Below are positions 56,131 to 64,000 of a DNA stretch of 64,000 nucleotides, one piece after another. Each line of letters begins with the position of its first letter. The first letter of the stretch is position 1. The stretch lies in contig NC_052132.2 of the NCBI RefSeq assembly GCF_016086655.4, positions 13,828,805 through 13,892,804 on the forward strand, in the 5' to 3' direction. Under the pieces are notes generated by a model. The model saw nothing but the letters and a program-made list of their open reading frames with translations, searched no databases and had not been told where the DNA came from. Both the position numbers and the translations under genes were made by a program. The DNA is from Lepeophtheirus salmonis. Its lineage: Eukaryota; Arthropoda; Copepoda; Siphonostomatoida; Caligidae.

Positions 56131-56860
56131 TGATGACAAAATGCAAAAAACAAAGAAATGAAAACGAAGAAAATTGAAAAATTATTCAGAAAATTACAAA
56201 TATTTAAGTTAAACAAAAATTTTATGTGTCATAGTGATAAGCAAAATTATCTCCATACAAATTTCAACAAACTTTATTTTATCGAGGAATCCAATAGTTT
56301 ATTAAAAAAATTGAAAATCTTTTTTCTTTTTTTTCAACTGAAAAAAACAAAACTGTAATTTTTATCAATCTCTTCTTTTTTTTAAAATAACTTTTAAGAA
56401 TCCAATATTGATTTACAATTCAACCCCTTTTCCTGTCTCCTTCAGCTCCAAATAACAGTGTTTGTGTTTAGGGTATAGAAAGCCCCCTCCTTATATGACC
56501 CCCACCCAAAAAAAATCAGCACCCCTGTCTAAGCCTGACTAGGTTCAATTTTTACCATCCTATGTTCAACGGTGTGGGCGCCCATAAAGGACACACAAGC
56601 TCAATTTTATACGTACGTATAATTTGGCTCCCTCTTGAATAGTATGTTTTATCAATTGATTGGAATATAAAACCAATATATTTTATGTTTTCTCTATCAT
56701 CGATGATAGTAGTAAAATTTTTATATCTCTGATGAAATATTTTTTAGTAGGATTATATTTGTATCCCTATTTGGAAGGGAACATTTATCAATACGGTTTT
56801 TTATACACAGATCAATGCCTTAAAAGAAGTAGATTTTCGTTAAGGATTGATTGAACGTAT
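56131..56860. other. No recognised gene
   Basis: Frames at 56158-56358 and 56660-56854 (+) show no motif. A C-rich patch at 56475-56530 (GCCCCCTCCTTATATGACCC) may be another family W head, diverged. Confidence 0.3.
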
Positions 56861-57420
56861 TACCAGGTGGTCCATTGAAATTTGAACACTCTCTAATTTA
56901 ATAATGAATGAAGGTTGAGTGATTGACATTAATTCATACACAATTAGTTACAGATCAAAACAAACCTGAAGCTCTTTAGCTTACGTTCAATTAGAGAAAA
57001 TGGTACTTGAACGTTATTAGCGAATTTCCATTCGGTCACTTCAAGCAGTTGGGAGTCTTCAGGAACAACGTTTATACCGTCAGCAAGTCTGAAACGTTGG
57101 AGACGAAGAAGGGTTTTGTCTAAAAGACCAAACTGATCTCGGATGAATTAAAGAAAACAGGCCAGGTGAATCCCTTCAAGTCCATGAGGGTCAATACGAG
57201 AGATATCAGGGCCTCCTGATGCAAAACTATTTTGAATGAGTACTTTGAGTTCTTTGTGTTCTTTTGAACTCTTTTTTATAACTTCCCCCCTCCCCCTTAC
57301 AGCCCAGAAGCCCTGCATTGTCCGTCACAAACAACAATGCCCTAAAAGCCACTATTATTTAGAACTAGGATTATTCCTATTATTTAAAAGGGTTCTTCTC
57401 CATCCGTTAGTGAACTGGGA
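56861..57420 (+). pseudogene. Tc1-type transposase (family B), internally deleted
   Basis: Left end TACCAGGTGGTCCATTGAAA at 56861. The transposase N-terminus at about 57020-57210 reads GHFKQLGVFRNNVYTVSKSE, then TLETKKGF, LISDELKKTGQVNPFKSMRV and NTRDIRA, the helix-turn-helix half. It is followed after a deletion by a PPSPYSPEA-like motif (third acid region, Asp altered to Glu) at about 57285 and LSVTNNNALKATI. Several stops. The inner sequence just inside the left end also matches 17350-17437, the nested copy. Confidence 0.7.
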
Positions 57421-58114
57421 TTTTATAAACACCGGATTTTATAAACCGATCCTTTATTCTTGTTAAATAATATTTTATCACGGTACAACACATTTTACTT
57501 AATTCCTGAAACGTCTAATCAGTAATAAAAAGATTGCAATATTGTTGTTGCTGTGATAATTGTTTTTATTGAAGAGTGTATGTAATATAACTAGTTATTT
57601 TATCTATCACACTCAACCCCATCAAAATTGATAAGTATATAATCAATATTTGATATAAATTTTTATCACAAATATTTTAACTATGATAATCGCCAATTAA
57701 TTTTGGGGTGAGACCCAAAACAATACTGTTAAGATTTACTTTTATAACAAAAGATATATTTTTAAGGAATAACTTGAGTTCATACGTGTACTATTACCAT
57801 TTTCATTGATTTTACGAAATTTTAAAATATGGTACAAACATATATATACAAAATAATTTTATTTATACCCACAAAAATCATGACAAAGTAGGCAGTTGAT
57901 TATAACTACATTATTTTAATCAATGATCCCATAAGTCTCGTTCCCCTTTCTTTCCTCATAATAATTTCGATTTGTCTATTAATCTACATCATTTGAATGT
58001 GATTAACGTATATTGCTTGAATTTAAATTTGCTCTAGTTAAGCTATTGCCAACTATCCACTCTTTCATGAAGAATTGTGCCACAATAGAGAAAAATTTAC
58101 GAAGTAACTAATAG
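57421..58114. other. No recognisable feature
   Basis: A/T-rich, non-coding. Confidence 0.35.
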
Positions 58115-59460
58115 AGGATTTTGGGTTTTTTTTTTTTCTTTTTGGAGGAAAGGTTGTGAGATACAATAAAAATTAAAAAAGTGTGTAAGTAGGTAATAAG
58201 TCTCATTTCTCAGGGAATTGTCCTGGTGCTATACTCCAAGTACCAAATTTATAAATTTTGGGATTTTGACAAATTAAGGAATGAGATACTGTGAAATTTA
58301 AGCAATTAATTCCATATTTTATCAATTATTTCGCCTTACAGTTCAAACTGACCTCTCTTTCAAATTTAACATACGAAAAATACCTCTTATTGACATTTTT
58401 TATACATGAAATTTTACCCCTTTTCCTAACTAGACCTCAAAATTAAAAAAAGAAAAAAAATCTATTTTTTGACTTGTTCTTTATACTGAAAATGACTTCT
58501 GTACAAAGATTACCGCACGGGTCATTTTGACCCGCTTATTAAAAATGATATTTTATAGCATATAATTTAAAATAATCAAATACCTACATATGAAGGCAAT
58601 CCTAATGGAATTTGGATTTGTGTGGCGATAACATAAAATCAGGTTGGGGTTCTCAATATTACGACAGTATGATAAATGTGTCCGTTGCTATGAGTACTAA
58701 AATTTATATTACTTCAAAAAATTGGTAAAGTCCTTAGGAGCCAAGGTTTTTAAGGTTAACTGACCCTGATAAAAATCGGTTATTTGGTTACACTGATCAT
58801 AAAAGATACTAGGACGTCCTTACATGAAAATTGTTTTTAAAAAAGAGTGTATAAGTATACATGTTGCGAGAATAACGATAGAAGAAAGAGATTAGCTGGT
58901 TAATAACAAGCCTCACCAAACTTAAATTTATTATATTGATGATATCAAAATTGGATTTAAAGTTCAAATACCGCATAATCAAAATGACTGAACTTGTATA
59001 TAATATGTTGATGTAAAAATTGAAACAAATATTTTACATATTAATAACTTGTTGCACAGTTTTTCAGGGGTTTAATATTGTATTTGACTCTTTAAAAAAT
59101 TCTCTTCGGTTTTTCATTAAAGTAAAAAAACAAATAATGTGTTTTTCTCTGATTCATCAAAAAAAATCCCAGCTTACTTTAATGTTATCGCCACACAAAG
59201 TTGTCCAAGAAGTTATTAATATTATATGTAGATATTTGTTTCAATTTTACATGAACATGTTATATACAAGTTCAGTCAATTTGAACTTGAAATCGAATTT
59301 TGATATCATCATTATAATCAATTTCAGTTTGAGAGGCTTGTTCTTAACCAGCTAATTCCTTTCTTCCCTTCGTTATTCCCGCAACGTGAATGCTTTTATA
59401 CACTCTTCTTTAATAAAGTATTAAACCAAGTAGCGAAACGCGACCGTTAGCCTGAGGAGA
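58115..59460 (+). mobile_element. Family Z repeat interrupted by a hairpin element
   Basis: Starts with TTTCTTTTTGGAGGAAAGG and GAGATACAATAAA. 58618-58840 matches the reverse complement of 61520-61737 (TCAATATTACGACAGTATGA, AAGTCCTTAGGA, TTTTTAAGGTTAACTGA). It resumes at 59414-59460 with TTAAACCAAGTAGCGAAACG. The segment 58841-59408 between is absent from the 61.5 kb relative. No transposase is evident; the mobile status of Z itself is inferred from copy number. Confidence 0.6.
58841..59408. mobile_element. Palindromic (fold-back) element flanked by TTTAA
   Basis: Left arm 58841-59035 and right arm 59222-59408 are inverted copies: AAGAGTGTATAAGTAT against AAGAGTGTATAAAAGCAT, GGTTAATAACAAGCCTC against GGTTAAGAACAAGCCTC, CTGAACTTGTATATAA in both. 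TTTAA sits on both sides (58836-58840 and 59409-59413), and only one TTTAA is present at the matching point of the 61.5 kb relative. The spacer contains a short inverted piece of family Z (GTTATCGCCACACAAAG at about 59187). The 111-codon plus-strand frame 59020-59355 runs through the arm and is probably not a gene. Confidence 0.7.
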
Positions 59461-60539
59461 AAGAATGGTGCAGCCCTACAATTTTTTTTGCAAGATGTCG
59501 TTTTTCATTTTCCTACTAGCGAGCCTCACAAATTTAAATTACCCTTCAGTTTAGTTCTTAAAGCAGTAAAGTAAGTATATTTCTGAACAGTAGCAAGCCG
59601 CCAAGAGCCTTATTTCTTCGCCAAATCACGAGACGGATAAGTATTTACTAAATTACTTCATTGTCGTCATATGGGATTCAAGATATCAAATTTTTCTCCA
59701 AGACAGTAAGTGTATTTCCATATACACTTGGAGGATGATAGATATTCCCCACTTTGACCAAGGACTTTCGTGAGAGGAAGATGAAAAACACGAAACTGAA
59801 CCCCCATCTATTGAAATGACCTTACCGACTCCTAGATTACTGGGACACTAGTTTTCCTAATTTCATAATACGAGGGGATTTACCAAAGAATATACTAGTC
59901 ACTAGTAATAGTATCTACTATATCTTTATAGTCAAGCACGCTGAGTTTTTCGAAGAAGAGTTATTACTATCAGCATAAACGTTCGGAAATATGGGGATAT
60001 ATAATATAGGAGTTTATTTTTTTACCAAATTAAAATAAACTGATATCATACTAGAAGAATATCGTAGATGATTTGGATCCAGAGTGGTGAACTTTAGCTT
60101 TTCTGTTATATCAAAATCTTGTCTTCCTGTATTTCTTGTGCAAATCCATGTATAATATCATTATAACTTTAAATACTTAATATTTCATGCTAATTTATAT
60201 TGTTTTCATATTTTGACTTCAAAAAGTAAAAAGACCTCAGCACATGAACCAAAGTAATTCATTAACTTAAAATTTGGAATTTAAAATAACTGATATTATC
60301 AAACTGAATTAAATTATTGAACATCCAATAAAATTATTGTATAAATGGTTTATAATAAGCTAAATAAGATTGAATAAGATAGTGTAAAGTTATTTAAATT
60401 TATTGACTTCAGAAATAAGCTTAATGGCTTTGGATTTTTTTTTTCTTTATACTTTGATAATACAATTTTTAAAAGCTATAATATATTTTAAACTTCTTGT
60501 TCTTTGTGTTTGATAGTTATTGTGTACAAATAAATATAT
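59461..60539. other. No firm gene
   Basis: A G/C-richer patch at 59500-59990 has a 46-codon minus-strand frame after an AG (59668-59808, MGVQFRVFHLPLTKVLGQSG), and LSVLDYKDIVDTITSD further upstream in the same frame. No family recognised. The rest is A/T-rich. Confidence 0.3.
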
Positions 60540-60545
60540 TTTATT
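60540..60545 (-). terminator. Poly(A) signal AATAAA for the 60.6 kb gene
   Basis: Minus-strand AATAAA 56 bases after the predicted stop codon at 60601-60603, a normal distance for a 3' UTR. Confidence 0.4.
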
Positions 60546-60600
60546 TTGAATTTTTACTATAATTATTTATAATAATACATAATTAATGCATAGTTAATAT

Positions 60601-61357
60601 TTATGAACATAAATTGAGCTTCATTTTCCAGCCAAATAACTGAAATTCCTTTTTGTACGGAATCAAATCCAGTTTTTCCTTCAGTTCAGATAAAGACAAA
60701 AGACCATCACTATGGTCTAAAAGAGTTTCAGAGAGAGGATCAAAATTATAAGTTCTTTTTCCACGTTGTGCTTCAGGAATTTGATTAATGGTGTACTCAA
60801 AGTATCCCTCACAGACTACGTATTAAGCATATTATACCAGTAGCTCGGAGTACATTTGATCGTATAATGTTTTAATATGCATATATTCATAATAGATCCA
60901 GTAAATACTAAATAGTGAGGATTTAGATATCCAAGCTAATAAAAACTAAATGAAAACAGCATTAGTAGTTATCTAAAACCACTTAAGAAATAAATTGAAA
61001 TTGACAAATGTCGATTTATCTATTTATTATCATTGGGGATTGATGAGTTGTAGATCTTGTACACAGTATGCGTGTTCTTCATGAGACGAGTCTCTCCGAT
61101 GGCGATACATGTATGATGTGAGTATCTTCCCATAAATAAAGGAATCTGATGAAACTGATCCAGTAATAATTTCTTTGAGTTCTAAGTTTGTCTTCAATAA
61201 GGGATAAGACTAATAAATACTAAATATATCATGCACATTCTTGCCTCGAAACACTAAACGGTTTGAGGCATACTTGATACTTCAATATATACTCGATATA
61301 TTTTGCCTTATCCTCAACAATTCAATTTCCGTCTTCGGAACCTTCAATGCACATCTT
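60601..61357 (-). CDS. Candidate spliced gene, three 3' exons, product unknown
   Basis: Minus strand. Exon 61357-61274 (28 codons, EDKAKYIEYILKYQ at its end) has a GTATGC donor. Exon 61209-61065 (SYPLLKTNLELKEIITGSVS, then SYMYRHRRDSSHEEHAY) is preceded by TATTAG and followed by GT. Exon 60815-60601 (CEGYFEYTINQIPEAQRGKR, SDGLLSLSELKEKL, FQLFGWKMKLNLCS, stop) is preceded by ACGTAG. The phases 0 and 1 agree across both introns (64 and 249 bases), and AATAAA follows the stop. The SDGLLSLSELKEKL block resembles an EF-hand loop with one residue missing; that is a guess. Upstream exons are not found: a family Z repeat lies at 61430. One in-frame TGA (61322-61324) in the first exon means either a nearer acceptor (AG before 61312) or a pseudogene. 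Confidence 0.45.
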
Positions 61358-61429
61358 CTAAAAAGTAAAATCTATTCCACATCATATTAACTCCTAATTA
61401 TCTTTCAAAACAATGACTAATAGTCCCTC

Positions 61430-62010
61430 TAGCGGACAAAAAAACTGTGCACCATGACATTTTTGAGCTGTTCATCACGTGGGCCCTGGTTACGCTACTT
61501 GGTTTAAAGCTTTATTCTTTAAAAATAATTTTCACGTCATGATCAGTATTACCAAATGACCAATTTTTATCAGGTTCAGTTAACCTTAAAAACCGCGGAT
61601 CCTAAGGACTTAATGTTTTTTAAATTTAATATAAATTATAGTAATCATATCAACGGATATGTTTATCATACTGTCGTAATATTGAGAAAAAGTATCCCAG
61701 CTTGCTTTTATGTCATCACCACAAATATATTCTTGTAGAGACCAAATATGATCATTTTAAGAGATAAATAGCACTTGGTATGATTGACTTAGAAGATGAT
61801 TTTGGCCCTTTTGTTTGTTTCTTTTTGGAGGAAAGCTTGCGTGATACGATAAAGGAAACCACAAAGTATTTTTAAAAATTTTGCAATTATAATCTTCAAA
61901 GCTTTATTGTATCACACAATCTTTTATACCAAAAGAAAGAGAAAAAAAGGCCCTAAATCGGATGGTAATAATCCAAATAAGTCAATCATACCAACTGTTA
62001 TTTATCTCTT
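61430..62010 (-). mobile_element. Family Z repeat, uninterrupted copy
   Basis: The reverse complement of 61520-61737 matches 58618-58840. The end TTTAAACCAAGTAGCG at about 61493-61508 matches 59414-59440. It has no hairpin insertion at the TTTAA of 61519-61523 (minus sense), so it acts as a paralogous empty site for the element at 58841-59408. Its outer part is the palindrome at 61759-62010. Confidence 0.6.
61759..62010. repeat. Inverted repeat, arms about 95-108 bases
   Basis: 61759-61854 and the reverse complement of 61903-62010 share AAGAGATAAATA, TTGGTATGATTGACTTA, TTTAGGGCC/TTTTGGCCC and GTGATACRATAAAG. The loop is about 48 bases. A long hairpin could form in the transcript or in single-stranded DNA. 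Confidence 0.75.
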
Positions 62011-63224
62011 AGGTACTCCCAAACTATCATTAAAAATAAATTTCATACATGTATTATACTCCTAAATAGTATTTTATTCGATACTGAAATATTAAATTGC
62101 TAAGTAATTTCTCATTAAATATGTTTTATATAATTTGCTATTTTGTACAATTTGCAACTTGTATTAGTCAATTTTACAAGTTGCAACCAAAAAATGAGAT
62201 TAATAATTTTAAATGAAGGATTTACGGTCCAGGGGATGTGGATAATGCAGTAATTGAATATTTCAACATAGATGATCGATATAATGGTGTAATTTTAGAC
62301 TATTTTAATAGAAATGTATTCTGTGGCAAAACATAGATTTCAAATACCCAGGGTTATATTATTCATAAATACACAATAACCATGTAATTTGAATAGATCA
62401 AAACAAAGTGATAGTATGAATGTATGTATAAGGTGACCCACCTTATAAATAAAGTCATAAGTCATAACAAAGGCAATTATGAGATAAAAAAGAATCTTGG
62501 TAAATGTGTGGGAAACAACCATTTTACAATGTATTTTTGTCGGCTGTCAATTTGCCAAATATTATTTCCTTATTCGTATTCTGAATGTTGATTTGTCGCA
62601 CTCAAACTATTCCCTGTTAAGTATGGAATATCCCGTCTACGAAATAAAAATAATAATTCAACAGTTGGGCAGAATGACATAATTGGCTAACGACCAAATG
62701 ATTTTTCGTCTATTGTTTTATCTCTTTAGTAGTAAAGAAAAGAAATGTTGATAGAGACAACGTTGATATTCATTTTTAAGGCGTAATTTGTTCTTTTGTG
62801 AAAAGAGAGGTTTAGATAGAGTAACTAACTTAATCCAGTCAATCACAAGTTTTATAAATCCCTTTGGAAAAAAAACTAGGTATTCAATTTTGTATTTCAT
62901 CATTAAAAATATCTAGAAAGTGTTTTGTTGTAATGTCGTGCACCAAAATTAAAACAAACTTGGACCTCATCCAGATTCTGAGCAAATTCACTCATACTTA
63001 ACTTAATCTTCAATATGACCTCTATGGTCCTCAATCAAACCCTCACTTCTTCCACCAAATAACCCTTTTACTTTACAGATATACATTTTAATCTTTTAAT
63101 AACAGTACCAAAGTTGGTAATGCTGAATTTAAAGTCAAATTATGGTTAAATTATTAAAGGATCTTTTGAATATACTAAGTTATGAATAAAAAAGGTTTGC
63201 ACTACCTGGCCTAGCTTTTCAGCT
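62011..63224. other. No recognised gene
   Basis: Short open patches exist on both strands (for example YGPGDVDNAVIEYFNIDDRY on the plus strand at about 62224-62300, and RDIPYLTGNSLSATNQHSEY on the minus strand near 62590-62635 after an AG). None is long enough or framed well enough to call an exon. Confidence 0.3.
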
Positions 63225-63701
63225 TCATCTGTGTTGAATTTTTCATGGATTGGACACAAAAAAAAATTAAAACTGTTCCATCCTCATGAGCCATATTCTC
63301 ATGGAGCACTTCTTTTTGGAGTTGATCTTCGACCTCGTTTCCTTGATCAACCTGGGGGATCTCATGGACCTCGGGCGACCACTCCTGGGCCTGTTATCGA
63401 CACTCCCTGTCTATGTTTGATCTTGAAGTGTATCCATGACGTGGACGCATTGAGATCTTTTTGTGCCTTGGTAATGGTCCTACAGCTCGTCCCTTCCAAA
63501 TGAAGCAAAATGATGGCGTGCTTAGGGTCCATGATGCCGTCTTTAGTGGGTCAAGAACACGTTTTGGAAACAATAATAAATTATAAGCAAAAGTGGAGGT
63601 TGTATGAATCATATGCAATAAACATAATTAAAAAATATATACCCATCTAGGAGAAATTCTAAGTTGAAGCTGCTGTGCTTTGACTTATGGGTCACACTGT
63701 A
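63225..63701 (-). pseudogene. Tc1-type transposase N-terminal domain
   Basis: The inverted end TACAGTGTGACCCATAAGTC is read leftward from 63701. ATG at 63532: MDPKHAIILLHLEGTSCRTI, TKAQKDLNASTSWIHFKIKH (first helix-turn-helix). Then VSITGPGVVARGP and, after a one-base shift, SPRLIKETRSKINSKKKCSM, the second helical domain ending RMEQF, stop. The DDE domain is absent after about 63225. The end sequence and protein differ from the other families, so this is a separate lineage. Confidence 0.7.
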
Positions 63702-64000
63702 TATTTAGTTTAAATATACAACTAATATTTCGATATAGAATGTAAATTACATCATTTACCGATTAATATTTATCGATTTCAAACATTGATTCTTCTGGTT
63801 ACTTTCGGGCTACTTTTGTCATAAAATATCACAGAGTGTCTTTAAAATCTATTTATGTCTATGAAAGCATCAGACAATTAAATTGTGATTAAATTTATCC
63901 TTATATTATGTAGATATATGGTAAGAAACAGATATTTGAAAAAAAAACTTTGATATAAGATGCAATGAAAGCAGTTCGTAACATTTCATGAGGAAAATAA
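63702..64000. other. No recognisable feature
   Basis: A/T-rich to the end of the window. Confidence 0.4.

Noticed and set aside
58517..58533. Short perfect hairpin CGGGTCATTTTGACCCG
   Set aside because: A 7-base stem with a 3-base loop is too short to interpret without context.
59020..59355. 111-codon open frame, plus strand
   Set aside because: It runs through the right arm of the palindromic element and A/T-rich spacer; hydrophobic and low complexity, with no motif.
61322..61324. TGA as a selenocysteine codon
   Set aside because: No sign of a selenocysteine insertion element and a nearer acceptor or a nonsense change explains it more simply.

Overview
The window looks like non-coding, transposon-rich nuclear DNA of an arthropod. 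It is strongly A/T-rich throughout (judged by eye, not counted), has no long uninterrupted gene, no bacterial-style operons or ribosome binding sites, and no rRNA gene. At least a dozen broken Tc1/mariner (IS630-superfamily) transposase copies with DNA-transposon ends lie beside non-LTR and DIRS-like reverse transcriptase debris. The transposase families, with C-terminal halves reading like 'FWPPSSPDLNPLDYAVW' followed by '..IEAVIRAEGSHIE', resemble those I know from parasitic copepods (sea lice such as Lepeophtheirus or Caligus). That organism call is inference; the arthropod-like transposon content is what the sequence shows.

Layout. 1-13 kb: mostly repeats. One non-coding family occurs four times (2.4, 4.2, 6.1 and 9.4-9.8 kb). 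There is a block of diverged tandem repeats at 6.6-7.7 kb carrying a poly(A)-tailed insertion, and two hAT-like ends (3.5 and 8.8 kb). 13-27.9 kb: a dense graveyard of Tc1/mariner copies, including internally deleted derivatives, a nested pair (16.55-17.49 kb), a DD34D mariner (18.9-19.3 kb) and a copy whose helix-turn-helix exon is duplicated in tandem (27.3-27.6 kb). 28-31.2 kb: one dead non-LTR retrotransposon on the minus strand. 31.6-32.3 kb: a compact transposon with both inverted ends visible. 32.4-39 kb: dispersed repeats, a tRNA-like patch and two more hAT-like elements. 39-45.7 kb: further Tc1 copies, two tandem-repeat patches, a stop-poor region at 40.4-42.3 kb that may be a decayed gene, and a DIRS-like RT/RNase H fragment (43.4-44.0 kb). 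47.3-47.8 kb: a possible broken zinc-finger gene. 49.4-57.4 kb: an RNase H fragment of a non-LTR element and six more Tc1/mariner copies. 58-62 kb: a nested palindromic element next to a candidate spliced host gene (60.6-61.4 kb, minus strand). 63.2-63.7 kb: another Tc1 N-terminus.

How the parts relate. No pathway or operon is encoded. Evolutionary history is what links the parts: related Tc1 families share terminal inverted repeats; a deletion derivative was copied at least three times with one internal breakpoint (14.7, 20.9 and 55.0 kb); and a hairpin element at 58.84-59.41 kb sits inside a repeat whose uninterrupted relative is 2 kb away, giving an apparent empty site. The most gene-like signal is three minus-strand exons with matching splice phases and a poly(A) signal at 60.54-61.36 kb. 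I could not identify its family.
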